A stretch of DNA of 64,000 bases, taken from assembly GCA_038960095.1 (NCBI GenBank), contig CP152425.1, positions 1,116,001-1,180,000 on the forward strand, read 5' to 3'. The notes beneath the pieces are model-generated. The model was not told where the DNA came from, did not search any database, and worked only from the letters and a program-made list of their open reading frames with translations. This document shows positions 27,456 to 37,679 of the stretch, in pieces (position 1 is the stretch's first letter; each line of letters opens with the position of its first letter). Source of the DNA: Symbiodolus clandestinus. Lineage in GTDB: Bacteria > Pseudomonadota > Gammaproteobacteria > Enterobacterales > G038960095. The translations under genes and the position numbers were made by a program.

Positions 27456-28760
27456 ATGAAAGAGAAACAGGCCTCCCCCCTACGTGCACTGACTACTCGC
27501 ACTGACTGGCTACCCCGTTACTACCGCATTGGATTACTGTCACTATCTTTAATCACGTTGACCATTGTTTGCTGGAAGCCGCCAATATCTCTTAACAGGC
27601 TGTGTTTAAAACAGCGAGTAGTCCCCAAAGAGGAATTACTACCAGCAGACAGTGAGCCTTTAGATCAAGAAGAGACTGTTCCCCCACTGACTGATGAGTG
27701 GGATCAAAAGCTAGAGGCAGCCCCAGGTACCTATGATCATTGGGTGGCGAAGGGAGATACCTTAGAGGGAATTTTGAACCAATACGGCGTTGAGTTAAAA
27801 GAGATTGCTCGCTTTTCTAAACAGTATCCAGCCTTGCGTAACCTGCATATCGGGCAGCGTTTACGTTGGCAACTCGATGAGCAGCGGCAACTGCAATCGC
27901 TGCAATGGCAGCTATCACCCCGTGAAATCCGCCATTATCAGCGTAGTGCTCAGCAGTTCACCGAACAGCGAGAGCAAATAACTGGGGTGTGGCAACAACA
28001 GCAGCTTGCCGGCACTATCACCAGTAACTTCGCTAACAGTGCTCGTGATGTTGGACTGACTGCTGCTGAAATCCAAGAGGTGACTAAAGCCTTTCAATGG
28101 CAATTTAATTTTCGACAGCTTCAGCCCGGCGATCAATTTAATGTACTCCTATCCCGTGAATTTTTAGCTGGAAAGAGTGCCGGTAGTCAGCTGTTGGCAG
28201 CCCGTTTTCGTGTCCAGCAGCGCGAGTACTACGCAATTCGCGGTGATGATGGCTGCTTTTATGATCACTTTGGACAAGGGTTGGCCAACGGATTTCTCCG
28301 CTTACCGACCTTAACCCGTTACCCTATCTCCAGTAATTTTAACCCTCAGCGACGCCATCCAATAACTGGGCGGCGAGTCCCGCATAATGGGGTAGATTTT
28401 GCGATGCCCTGTGGAACTGCGATTGTTACGGTAGGCGATGGAGAGGTGATGCAAAGTGGGTTTAGCCTGACAGCTGGACATTATTTAACCATCCGGCACG
28501 GTCGCCAATATATGACCCGTTATTTTCATTTGAAAAAGCGGTTAGTCAATGTCGGTCAGCGGGTTAAACGGGGAGAAAAAATTGCTCTATCGGGTAACAG
28601 CGGCAGTTCCACTGGTCCTCATTTACACTTTGAACTCCATATTAATCGACGACCAGTAAACCCTTTGACGGCGCGGCTGCCAGCAGCAGAAGCGTTGATG
28701 GGCAGCGAAAAACAACTATTTCTGACTAAAGCCCATGATCTATTAGGTCAATTCCCCTAA
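27456..28760 (+). CDS. mepM: Murein DD-endopeptidase MepM
   Basis: Cuts D-Ala-mDAP crosslinks to allow wall growth. 434 residues: membrane anchor at about 26-42, LysM-like region (VAKGDTLEGILNQYGV), then an M23 peptidase domain with HNGVDF and HLHFEL, containing the zinc ligands. Placed between znuA and lpxM as in E. coli. Confidence 0.96.
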   Translation: MKEKQASPLRALTTRTDWLPRYYRIGLLSLSLITLTIVCWKPPISLNRLCLKQRVVPKEELLPADSEPLDQEETVPPLTDEWDQKLEAAPGTYDHWVAKGDTLEGILNQYGVELKEIARFSKQYPALRNLHIGQRLRWQLDEQRQLQSLQWQLSPREIRHYQRSAQQFTEQREQITGVWQQQQLAGTITSNFANSARDVGLTAAEIQEVTKAFQWQFNFRQLQPGDQFNVLLSREFLAGKSAGSQLLAARFRVQQREYYAIRGDDGCFYDHFGQGLANGFLRLPTLTRYPISSNFNPQRRHPITGRRVPHNGVDFAMPCGTAIVTVGDGEVMQSGFSLTAGHYLTIRHGRQYMTRYFHLKKRLVNVGQRVKRGEKIALSGNSGSSTGPHLHFELHINRRPVNPLTARLPAAEALMGSEKQLFLTKAHDLLGQFP

Positions 28761-28860
28761 ACGTTCTAAGGAGTCTTCATAATGCGTAGATTCAGTATTG
28801 GAGTTTTGTGATAGCCAGGTTAATACTATAAAAAGAGGTTAGGGTTGATGAGTTTAGGTT

Positions 28861-29787
28861 ATGGATCACCGTCCAACGTTTAAGGTTACCTTTCTTTGCC
28901 CGCGCTATTGGGGTTACTGGCTATTGCCGCTAGCGTTAAGCATCGTGGTTTTGATTCCTCTGAGATGGCGAGATCCCTGGTTAGCCGCTTGTGGTCGTTA
29001 TTTAGGAAGACGCTTACTGCGTCCTCGACAACGAGCCAGCGTGAATTTGTGTTACTGTTTTCCACAGTGGTCAGAGGATTATCGTGAGCAAATACTGGAT
29101 CAAATGTTTGCTACCGCCGCACAAGTTGCGATAGCAATGGTTGAGTTGGCGGTACGGAGTCGAAGCTACCTATTAACCCGTATACAGATAGTAGGCGAAA
29201 ATCATTTAACCACGCTACAACAGCAAGGAAAACCGATCTTATTTTTTGTTCCCCATGTTTGGGGGATAGACTTTGCTGCTGTAACACTGGCCGCTTTGGG
29301 ATTACCAATGGCCGCTATGATTAAGCCTCATCCTAATCCGTTGATTGAGTGGCTCTCTAGTCGAACTCGTTTGCGATTTGGCGGGCGATTGTACACTCGG
29401 CAGCAAGGGTTAAAACCATGGACGCGAGCCGTACGTAATGGTTATCTGGGTTATTATTTGCCTGATGAAGACCATGGGACTGATAAAAGTGAATTTGTCG
29501 ATTTTTTTGCTACCTACAAAGCGACCTTACCGGTTCTCGCGCCATTAGCTAAAATATGTCGTGCCGAAGTGTTGCCGTTACTTCCCGTCTATAAAACCCA
29601 GCAAGGTGCCTTCGAATTACAGATTTTCCCACCTATGGATTTTTCAACTGCCAATACCCCGAATGCTGTCGCGCGACAACTTAATCAGGTGATTGAAACC
29701 TTGATTACCCCGTATCCCGAGCAATATCTGTGGGTCTTAAAGCTACTCAAAACTCGTAAGCCTAGAGAGTCAATGCCCTATGAGTGA
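28861..29787 (+). CDS. lpxM: Lipid A myristoyltransferase
   Basis: Adds the final secondary acyl chain to Kdo2-lipid A at the inner membrane. The 308 residues include an N-terminal membrane helix and the acyltransferase HX4D motif HVWGID, followed by DEDHGT. LpxL is a possible alternative, but position after mepM as in E. coli favours LpxM (E. coli 323 residues). About 100 bp separate it from mepM. Confidence 0.92.
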   Translation: MDHRPTFKVTFLCPRYWGYWLLPLALSIVVLIPLRWRDPWLAACGRYLGRRLLRPRQRASVNLCYCFPQWSEDYREQILDQMFATAAQVAIAMVELAVRSRSYLLTRIQIVGENHLTTLQQQGKPILFFVPHVWGIDFAAVTLAALGLPMAAMIKPHPNPLIEWLSSRTRLRFGGRLYTRQQGLKPWTRAVRNGYLGYYLPDEDHGTDKSEFVDFFATYKATLPVLAPLAKICRAEVLPLLPVYKTQQGAFELQIFPPMDFSTANTPNAVARQLNQVIETLITPYPEQYLWVLKLLKTRKPRESMPYE

Positions 29788-29834
29788 CACAGTATAGGGC
29801 TGATCTTCTGAGCGATGAGAGAATCAAAAAGAGT

Positions 29835-31815
29835 CTAATTTAAAGAGTGCCAGTATAACCAAAAAGAACGTAGTTGCTGCATAAGAGGGCAAAGAGGTCT
29901 GCTGAGTGTTTCCTGCTGGATAAAGCTGCTGATTCGGTTAATCAGCACGGGAATAGACAGAGGCAGAGCTGAAGGTTGATGATTTTCTAAGGCATTGATT
30001 GCTAATTGATTATTTCTGAGTCGGGCGTAATCAAATAGCACAGTTGCCGTGGTTATCTTTGATTTCAAGCTTAATTTTGGGGCAACGCAATAGGGCGTCG
30101 ACAAGCTCTGGATGATAGGGAATGGCTAATACAGCAGCGATCAGTGCTGACTGACCATTTTGTGGATGCTGGTAATTGATGTCTAGTTTATGAAATTGGA
30201 GTAATCGTTTAACAACCTTGAGTTGATTATCAGCAATCGCTCGGATTAACAGAAAGCTTCCGCGGGCATCTTGGATATTGAGATTAACTGATTGGTCAAT
30301 TAAAGCCAGCAATAACGTTTCAGGCAGCTTAGATTTTTGGTTATTCAATAGATTGCTTAGGACAATTTCTGGGGTAACGAGTGTCGGAATATCTTGTTGC
30401 CAGAATAGGCATAGTTGCCGGTGTTGTAGTAACCTCAAAGCCGTCTGTGGGTAGCGGAAAAAGAACTGCAGTAGTGCTTGAGTGCCAAATAAAGCAAGTT
30501 GAAAGTCGCTAGGGATGAATTTGGCGTGGCTGAGGGCCTGATAAAAAAGATGGTTGGTTTGCGGATTTACATCAGAAAGCATAGAAGGCTTTGCCGATAG
30601 TAGTTGCAGGTAATGGTCAATATCGGTACTGATCAGCTGCTGACAGGCGAAGTGCCACAAGGGTTGGCAGGGACTAGAGCACTGCAAGTGTTCCAACCGT
30701 TGCGCAGCCTTTGGTAGCTTCCAGGTCTCATAAGAAGCTTCTGGCCAAGGCTGCCACCAGATCCAGGGTTGTAGGGTCACCAATCCATAGAGATACCCGC
30801 CACTGGGCAATTGAGCAAGCAGCTGTCGGTCGGGTAACTGTAGCCAGCCTTGGCGTTGGCAAACATCAGCTATCTGCAATGATAATAGCTCGGTAGCTAT
30901 CGACAAACAGGGGTTTTCTTTACCGCTATCGCTAAATAGCACATGCACGAGGCCGCTATTATCAAAAAATTGAGCAATCAATTGCTCAAAAAAGGGACGC
31001 CAAGGATTGGTGGCATCGATCTGGAGCGCCTGCTCAGCAGCGCCTCTTAATTGTTCAGTTAAATAACTTATTAAAGCAAACGGCAGTTTATTGAGTAAAT
31101 AGCCTCGGCAAGCAGGGTAACTGCCCTGAATTAACGGATTTTGGCTGGTTACCATCTGTTCATGCGAGCGTCTGGCCAGGCCGAACTCCAGTGCCAGTTG
31201 ATTAATTAAACCGTTGACATAGTGAACCTCCATAGCAGGTCGCTGCTCAGCATGGTAGTCTCGAATAAATTCTAAGATAAGCTGCTCACAGAGAATTTCT
31301 TTGGCACATGCAATCACTGAATGCTGATTGTTAGAGACCCTTTTTAAAATATCCTGTAAGTGACTAATGACACCATCCACGCAAACGAGTAAATTGGGAG
31401 CCAGTTCATTTAGCAAACCTGCTTTTTCGGTGATAGATAGATTGGCAGTTGGTAAAATTTCTACCAAGGCTTCTAGATGCTCACGTGTGACATTCCATAA
31501 GGCATGGGTCCGAGCATCACAATAGCTTAAGTTAAATAGGTGTTGGTATTTAAAGGTATTAATAGATTGTAGGAATATTTTCTGCTGCTTGACCGTCATA
31601 GCAGGCGTATTTCCTAAAGCGGCCAAGCGATCCAGTAACTGAAAATAATGCTCCCTAAAAGCAGCAAAGTCGGGATGTTTTTGAAAGGTCTCTAAGTTCT
31701 GGCCATGCCTAACAGGGTCGTAGGCGCAGACGGATGATGTAATGTAAGTTGGAGCTGGGGAAAACGGGGGCTCTTCGAAAAATTTTTGGGTCAAAATGAT
31801 AGGTGGATTTGGCAT
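29835..31815 (-). pseudogene. Frameshifted ankyrin-repeat protein
   Basis: A 594-residue frame (31815-30031) has no recognisable N-terminal domain; residues about 1-470 are mostly helical. The C-terminus has ankyrin-type repeats (LNIQDARGSFLLIRAIADNQLKVVKRLL; INYQHPQNGQSALIAAVL; IKDNHGN). Just after IKDNHGN the repeat pattern continues in another frame as VLFDYARLRNNQ, running to 29835, so a small indel near 30045 has removed the last 75 residues. Ankyrin proteins of host-associated bacteria often bind host proteins; that role is inferred. A convergent neighbour, lpxM, ends 48 bp away. Confidence 0.6.
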
Positions 31816-32200
31816 TGAAGGAGTAATCTCTTTCTAACGATAGCTATTGTTACCACTGTTATCTGTTAATTCGTAATAACTTTAATATAAATAGATGATT
31901 GCTTTTTTAAGGGTTACGTTATTGTCAAGTTGTTATCCGTTATGGTGATGCATTATCATACAGAATAAACAATCATGACAAAATAATAACATTAATTGTT
32001 ATTATTTTATATAATTTATAAAAAATAGTCATTAATAATGAAAATGTCATAATATGCATAATTACCGAGTAAATTTAATATTGTATTTAAATTTTTATTC
32101 TATAATTATTTATTATGCAAGATTATCTACTGATAATAATTAGAGCTAGATTAATTAAATTAGAAAAAAATAATAATCTACCAAATGCTGGATTCACACA
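31816..32200. other. Very AT-rich intergenic region
   Basis: About 380 bp upstream of the ankyrin gene with strongly elevated A+T and many homopolymer runs. No coding sequence found. It contains a long perfect palindrome at 31980-32008, given separately. Such regions often hold promoters of silenced (H-NS-type) horizontally acquired genes; that is inference. Confidence 0.5.
31980..32008. repeat. Perfect 12-bp inverted repeat
   Basis: AAAATAATAACA and TGTTATTATTTT flank a 5-base centre TTAAT. It could be an operator or a hairpin in the leader of the ankyrin gene, which starts 165 bp away. No downstream U-run distinguishes a terminator. Confidence 0.7.
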
Positions 32201-32269
32201 ATAAGTGCAACGCTCCTCCCAGTATAAACTTCTAATGGAGTGAGTCCCCCCTAAGACAACGCTTGGGGT

Positions 32270-32711
32270 CCATATTAAGACAAAACTCCCTATGTCTTAT
32301 CTCGGTGTCATCCAGCGGTTTAACATCAGTTCCTTTAGGCCAAAAACGGCGAATGAGGCCATTGGTATTCTCATTAGTTCCTCATGGGTAACTCACATAG
32401 GGCTTAGCGAAATAAACCGTCGCTTGGCTGGATTTAGCCACTTGATCGTGATGGGCAAAGTCACCACCGTTATCCAGTGTGATGGTAGGTCAATTATCAA
32501 CTCGATGCAGTCATTCAGATAAGCACTGAGCCACGGTTTCCGCCTGCCTATCGACTACTTTCCCTATCAGAACTAAGCGACTTTGCCGCTTGGCAAGTGT
32601 CACTAGATAAGCATTTTCCCCGTGTCCCGTATCGCCTTCCCAATCTCCAATCCTTGAGCGTTTTTCCACCACTTGAGGGCGCTGAATGCTATCAACTCGG
32701 TTAGGAATCAA
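32270..32711 (-). pseudogene. IS30-family transposase, C-terminal fragment
   Basis: Minus-strand translation gives RVDSIQRPQVVEKRSRIGDWEGDTGHGENAYLVTL and, further on, DNGG.FA.H, VYFAKPY, NENTNGLIRRFWPKGT, all matching IS30-family transposases, including DDE motif segments. Frameshift(s) and a stop after YVSYP break it, and the N-terminal HTH part is missing. The complementary half of an IS30-family protein lies on the other strand at 35533. Confidence 0.85.
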
Positions 32712-32854
32712 TGCTCGCGGTTAGTCTGAATAGATGAGCGGTAATCCAATTAGCGGCCGAGTAACGGATAAGCTGCTAACCAATCGCTTTCGAGTTAAAA
32801 TGAAAATTCAGTCAATATCGATTGTTTTTATAACCCACGAATCTAACGCTTATT

Positions 32855-33811
32855 ATGAATCATCTATCTTTAGGCATCGTTGACCAAGCCCCCCCACTTT
32901 CTGCAACCCAGAAGACAACTCAATGGCCCGCGCCGGCTAAACTTAACCTATTTTTATATATAACCGGTCGCCAAGCCACGGGCTATCATACCCTGCAGAC
33001 CCTATTTCAGTTTATTACTTTAGAGGATACCCTCTGGATCACTCCACGTTTTGATGGACAGATCAACGTAGACTCCAATTTACCTACGATTCAAAGGAAA
33101 GATAACTTAATTGTTAAGGCAGCCCATTTACTACAAGAGGCCAGTAGTACCTCTCAAGGGGCTTCCATTACCATAAAAAAACGCATCCCATTAGGTAGTG
33201 GCTTAGGTGGTGGCTCATCCAATGCTGCAACGACGCTGGCTGCTCTCAACCAAATTTGGCGTTGTCACTATTCAAGGGAACAGTTACAACAATTAGGCGT
33301 TAGCTTAGGTGCCGATGTTCCAATATTTCTCTATGGGCAAGCTGCCTTCGCTGAAGGCATTGGAGAAAAGCTACAAAAAGTTTCGCCTACAGAGCGCTGG
33401 TACCTGGTGGCCTATCCCGATGCAGGCGCCATATCAACAGCAGCTATCTTTAATGATCCGCAGCTTCAACGCTCCACTCCCTGGCGCACGCGACAAGCCT
33501 GCCTGAGTGAAAAGCCTTATCATAATGATTGCGAATCTGTTGTTAAAAAACGATCACCCGCAGTGGCTGCGGCACTGGAATGGCTCATCAAGTACCAAAA
33601 ATCTATCGGTAGCGAGCCCTCTGCACGACTAACTGGAACCGGAGCAGCTATATTTGCTGAATTTGTTAATCAACAAGCCGCAGAAACCGCACAATATCAG
33701 GCACCTACAGGAGTGACAACCTTCGTAGTGTGTGGAATAAACCGTTCACCACTATTGTTAACCCTTGAAAGATATCGATCCTTATCCCCATCCCCCACCC
33801 ATTACCCATGA
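32855..33811 (+). CDS. ispE: 4-diphosphocytidyl-2-C-methyl-D-erythritol kinase
   Basis: GHMP kinase of the non-mevalonate isoprenoid pathway. WPAPAKLNLFLYITGR with the catalytic Lys/Asn region, PLGSGLGGGSSNAA (ATP loop) and SGAxxF-like GTGAAIFAEF are conserved. 318 residues against 283 in E. coli: about 20 extra at the N-terminus and a longer tail; the start may lie further in. hemA and lolB, its usual neighbours, are absent upstream, where an IS30 remnant lies instead. Confidence 0.95.
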   Translation: MNHLSLGIVDQAPPLSATQKTTQWPAPAKLNLFLYITGRQATGYHTLQTLFQFITLEDTLWITPRFDGQINVDSNLPTIQRKDNLIVKAAHLLQEASSTSQGASITIKKRIPLGSGLGGGSSNAATTLAALNQIWRCHYSREQLQQLGVSLGADVPIFLYGQAAFAEGIGEKLQKVSPTERWYLVAYPDAGAISTAAIFNDPQLQRSTPWRTRQACLSEKPYHNDCESVVKKRSPAVAAALEWLIKYQKSIGSEPSARLTGTGAAIFAEFVNQQAAETAQYQAPTGVTTFVVCGINRSPLLLTLERYRSLSPSPTHYP

Positions 33812-33953
33812 AGTCACTGTTTTCAACGTGACCAAGCTGAATTTAAAGCACTTGCTAGGACCACGATGCCTTTTTGAGGTTGCAGCTAAGATCCCATGGC
33901 TGCTACACTACGCTCCCATGAAGCCAAGCTAATAAAACTATCCGGGTTGTAGT

Positions 33954-34901
33954 ATGCGTGATATTAAATTGTTTACTGGGAATGCTAATCCTGCTCTAGC
34001 AGCAGAAACCGCAGTACAGCTCTCAGTTGCCCTAGGCCAGGCAACAGTTGGACGTTTCAGTGATGGTGAAATCAATGTTGAGATCCATGAAAACGTTCGA
34101 GGTGGAGATATCTTTATTATCCAGTCGACCTGTGCGCCTACCAATGATAACCTGATGGAATTGTTGGTGATGATCGATGCATTACGACGCGCTAGCGCCG
34201 GAAGAATTACTGCGGTTATCCCCTATTTTGGTTATGCTCGTCAAGATCGCCGAGTCCGATCAGCGCGTGTTCCTATTACCGCTAAGGTAGTTGCTGACTT
34301 TCTCTCTAAGGTTGGAGTAGACCGTCTATTAACTGTGGATCTTCATGCCGAACAGATCCAAGGCTTTTTTGATATACCGGTTGATAATGTCTTTGGTAGC
34401 GCTATCCTTTTAGAGGATATGCGGGTACAACAACTGCTTAACCCGGTATTGATCTCACCTGATATTGGTGGGGTTGCCCGAGCAAGAGCTATCGCTAAAC
34501 TACTCAATGATACCGATATGGCAATTATCGATAAACGGCGTCCACAAGCTAACATTTCTGAAGTTATGAATATTATTGGTGATGTTTCTGGCCGTGACTG
34601 TATTTTGGTTGATGATATTATTGATACTGGAGGAACTCTGGTTAAAGCGGCTGAAGCCCTGAAGGCCCATGGTGCTAGACGGGTGTTTGCCTATGCTACC
34701 CACCCAGTATTTTCAGGAATGGCCAATTATAACCTGAAAAGTTCAGTCATTGATGAGATCATTGTTACTGACACCATCCCTCTCTCAGAAGCAATCCAAA
34801 ACTTAAAAAAAGTGCGCAGCTTATCGCTAGCACGCTTACTGGCTGAAGCCATTCGTCGAATTAATAACGAAGAGTCTATTTCAGCCATGTTTGAACGTTA
34901 A
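33954..34901 (+). CDS. prs: Ribose-phosphate pyrophosphokinase
   Basis: Makes PRPP for nucleotide, His and Trp synthesis. 315 residues, equal to E. coli. FTGNANPALA, SDGEINVEI, YFGYARQDRR (ATP), and VDDIIDTGGTL (PRPP loop) are present. Follows ispE by 142 bp, as in E. coli. The Shine-Dalgarno sequence is weak. Confidence 0.98.
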   Translation: MRDIKLFTGNANPALAAETAVQLSVALGQATVGRFSDGEINVEIHENVRGGDIFIIQSTCAPTNDNLMELLVMIDALRRASAGRITAVIPYFGYARQDRRVRSARVPITAKVVADFLSKVGVDRLLTVDLHAEQIQGFFDIPVDNVFGSAILLEDMRVQQLLNPVLISPDIGGVARARAIAKLLNDTDMAIIDKRRPQANISEVMNIIGDVSGRDCILVDDIIDTGGTLVKAAEALKAHGARRVFAYATHPVFSGMANYNLKSSVIDEIIVTDTIPLSEAIQNLKKVRSLSLARLLAEAIRRINNEESISAMFER

Positions 34902-34935
34902 TATCCATTGCTGACTTCATAAAATTGATGTCACA

Positions 34936-35475
34936 ATGATTAAGTTAGTTGTTGGTTTAGGTAACCCAGGAGCACAGTATGCGGATACGCGCCATAATGC
35001 TGGCGCCTGGTACCTACGCCGTCTAGCACAGCACTACCAAGTCCTGCTCAAACCGGTTTCTCGATTTAACGCCCTAATCGGCCAACAGTTTGATCAGCAG
35101 CCATCCTTGATACTGTTTATTCCAACAACTTTTATGAATTTAAGTGGTAATGCCATCGCTAAATTCGCCAATTTTCATCGCATCCTACCCGAAGAGATTT
35201 TAGTGGCTCATGATGATCTGGATCTACCGGTTGGTGCCATTAAATTTAAACAGGGTGGCGGGCATGCCGGACATAATGGTCTGAAAGACATTATCCATCA
35301 ATTGGCAGGCTGTCGAGATTTTTATCGTTTACGATTGGGAATTGGCCACCCAGGCAGTAAAGCGCTGGTGGTTAACTATGTACTAAGCAGACCTTCACCG
35401 TCAGAATGTCAACAATTAGATCAAGCCATTGTGCAAGCTGTAGAGGCCACTAACGCTCTTATTGAAAAAAGTTAA
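34936..35475 (+). CDS. pth: Peptidyl-tRNA hydrolase
   Basis: Recycles tRNA from dropped-off peptidyl-tRNA. VGLGNPGAQYADTRHNAG contains the catalytic His and Asn; FMNLSGNAI, AHDDLDLP with the catalytic Asp, and GGHAGHNGLKDI follow. 179 residues, shorter at the C-terminus than E. coli (194). ychF, which normally follows, is replaced by an IS30 fragment. Confidence 0.97.
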   Translation: MIKLVVGLGNPGAQYADTRHNAGAWYLRRLAQHYQVLLKPVSRFNALIGQQFDQQPSLILFIPTTFMNLSGNAIAKFANFHRILPEEILVAHDDLDLPVGAIKFKQGGGHAGHNGLKDIIHQLAGCRDFYRLRLGIGHPGSKALVVNYVLSRPSPSECQQLDQAIVQAVEATNALIEKS

Positions 35476-35532
35476 CTTACCGCTGGATTAACGGAATAAG
35501 AGCACCCTTCTAGAGATTGAAAAGCGGGTCAA

Positions 35533-35700
35533 CGATACCCGATACACGCCCTACACGATAATGGTTTTTCACAGCACAAGGTAGCGGATAGCATCGGAGT
35601 TAATCACAGCACGGTGTCGCGTGAGCTAAAACGCAATAGGTTTTGTAAAAGATATTGTGCACAGACCGCTCATGCATTGAAAGATAAACGAAAAAGCTTG
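35533..35700 (+). pseudogene. IS30-family transposase, N-terminal HTH fragment
   Basis: Frame from 35533 reads RYPIHALHDNGFSQHKVADS, then IGVNHSTVSRELKRNRFCKRY and AQTAHALKDKRK, the helix-turn-helix start of IS30-type transposases. Similarity stops near 35700. The C-terminal part is not adjacent; a C-terminal fragment lies at 32270-32711 on the other strand. Confidence 0.8.
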
Positions 35701-36068
35701 TCCAGGAAGTCTACTCAGTGTCATGAACGACACGCTAAGAACCTCTATGCAGCTCAATACCAAGCTGCTCAGGTATCTGTTATTAATCCATGGGCAGTGT
35801 AAGGAACCATCAAGGTTGACTAACGATATAATGTTAATGCCGATCAGAGATAGCAATCAACCAGGCGTCCACATTGCTTGAGGTGTTCCTGGTTTTGTTT
35901 TATGTTGTTTAGGGCCACAAATGGCTTCTAATGGTTTGCCAATGAGCTTGCTATATGATGGTAAATTAAGTGTGGTGACTTAAGTATCATTATAGGATGA
36001 TTGCTGATTGATGGAGTATCAGGGATTATCATAAAATGAAAAAGCGCATCCTTTTAAATTAGGCATGA
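35701..36068. other. Intergenic region between IS30 remnant and pykA
   Basis: About 370 bp with no recognisable gene. The short open run after the IS30 part does not resemble a known protein. It includes the 3' flank of convergent pykA. Confidence 0.4.
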
Positions 36069-37508
36069 TTAAGCTTGTAAAATTCTACAGGTATTAGTGC
36101 TACCGATAATACCCATTTCATCCCCTTGCGTGACCAGCACAACATCGCCGCTATTCAGCCAACCGCGCTGCTTTAGGAGTTGTAGAGCATCTTTGATGGC
36201 GCCCCTTCCATTGTGCGGGCTATCGAAGAGGACAGGAGTGACTCCCCGATAGAGGGTAGTTAAATTCAGTGTTTTAGAGTGGCGAGAAAGCGCGAAAATT
36301 GGCAAACCGGAGCTGATGCGCGACATGATTAAGGCGGTACGGCCTGATTCAGTCATAGCAATAATCGCTACCACGCCTTGTAGGTGATTAGCGGCATACA
36401 TGGTTGCCATCGCCACTGTTTCTTCAATGCTGCTAAAGCTACGATGAATTCGATGATGTGACATAGTAACGCTTGGCATGGTTTCTGCCCCGAGACAAAT
36501 ATCAGCCATTGCCTGTACCGTCTCGACGGGATAGTGGCCGGTCGCAGTCTCTGCGGAGAGCATCACCGCATCAGTACCATCTAGTACAGCGTTAGCGACA
36601 TCCAGCACTTCGGCTCGAGTCGGTAGTGGCTGTTGAATCATCGATTCCATCATTTGCGTGGCAGTGATGACGATGCGATCCAATGAACGGGCGCGCCGGA
36701 TCAACTCTTTTTGTACCCCAACCAGAGCAGCATCGCCAATTTCTACCCCTAAATCACCTCGTGCTACCATGATTGCTTCAGCGGCCAAGATGATTTCATC
36801 AATAATTCCTTGTTGACTGACTGCCTCAGCGCGCTCAATTTTAGCAACCAGCGCAGCTTGGCTCCCGGCAGCCAGCGCTAATTGTCGTGCTTCATGAATA
36901 TCATTCGCACAGCGAGGGAATGAAACGGCTAAGTAATCAACTGCTAATTCGGCTGCCAGAATAATATCAGCTCGATCCTTGTCAGTGAGAGCTGCTGCCG
37001 ATAGGCCACCCCCTAACTTATTAATTCCTTTGTGGTTTGAGAGGATCCCTCCCACAGTCACCAAAGTCACAATCTTTTGCGGATAGCACTGTTGCACCTT
37101 TAGCTGAATCCGGCCATCATCCAGCAACAGAGTATCTCCTGTCGCAACATCTTGCGGCAGTGCGGTATAATCGATGCCAACTTGTTGAGCATCACCCTGA
37201 TCGCTGGGTAGTGTGGCATCGAGTGTGAAGGTATCACCCACTCGCAAGGTTATTTGGTTGCTGACAAACCGGGCAATACGAACTTTCGGTCCTTGTAAAT
37301 CACCTAATAGGGCGACTTGAGTACCCAATTTACTGGCAATGGCTCGCACGCGTTCAGCCCGCTGACGGTGCTCTTGAGCACTGCCATGGGAAAAATTGAG
37401 CCGGGCTACATTAGCACCGGCAATAATTGCGTGTTCCAACTGTTGTGGAGAATCGGTGGCTGGCCCTAAAGTGATCACGATTTTAGTTCTTCGCAGCTTT
37501 TTAGACAT
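36069..37508 (-). CDS. pykA: Pyruvate kinase II
   Basis: Last step of glycolysis, PEP plus ADP to pyruvate plus ATP. The 479 residues match E. coli PykA (480) better than PykF. RRTKIVITLGPAT, LNFSHGS, GDLQGPKVRI, LAVSFPRC, KIERAEAV, MVARGDLGVEI and TATQMMESM are conserved. In E. coli pykA is next to lpxM; here it is displaced by 6 kb. Confidence 0.97.
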   Translation of the reverse strand: MSKKLRRTKIVITLGPATDSPQQLEHAIIAGANVARLNFSHGSAQEHRQRAERVRAIASKLGTQVALLGDLQGPKVRIARFVSNQITLRVGDTFTLDATLPSDQGDAQQVGIDYTALPQDVATGDTLLLDDGRIQLKVQQCYPQKIVTLVTVGGILSNHKGINKLGGGLSAAALTDKDRADIILAAELAVDYLAVSFPRCANDIHEARQLALAAGSQAALVAKIERAEAVSQQGIIDEIILAAEAIMVARGDLGVEIGDAALVGVQKELIRRARSLDRIVITATQMMESMIQQPLPTRAEVLDVANAVLDGTDAVMLSAETATGHYPVETVQAMADICLGAETMPSVTMSHHRIHRSFSSIEETVAMATMYAANHLQGVVAIIAMTESGRTALIMSRISSGLPIFALSRHSKTLNLTTLYRGVTPVLFDSPHNGRGAIKDALQLLKQRGWLNSGDVVLVTQGDEMGIIGSTNTCRILQA

Positions 37509-37679
37509 TGATCACACCTCTAGCTGATCACAAAATTCTGTTAACCGCTGCGGGTGAATAAGCTATCCGCAGCCGATTATTTCCAGTTATCATAAAGCCA
37601 ACCCTATTTTGCTGTCGACTAATAATTACCATCCTAGCATTCTCTATAATGTTAATCGGATTCAAGGAGCAAATTTTTC

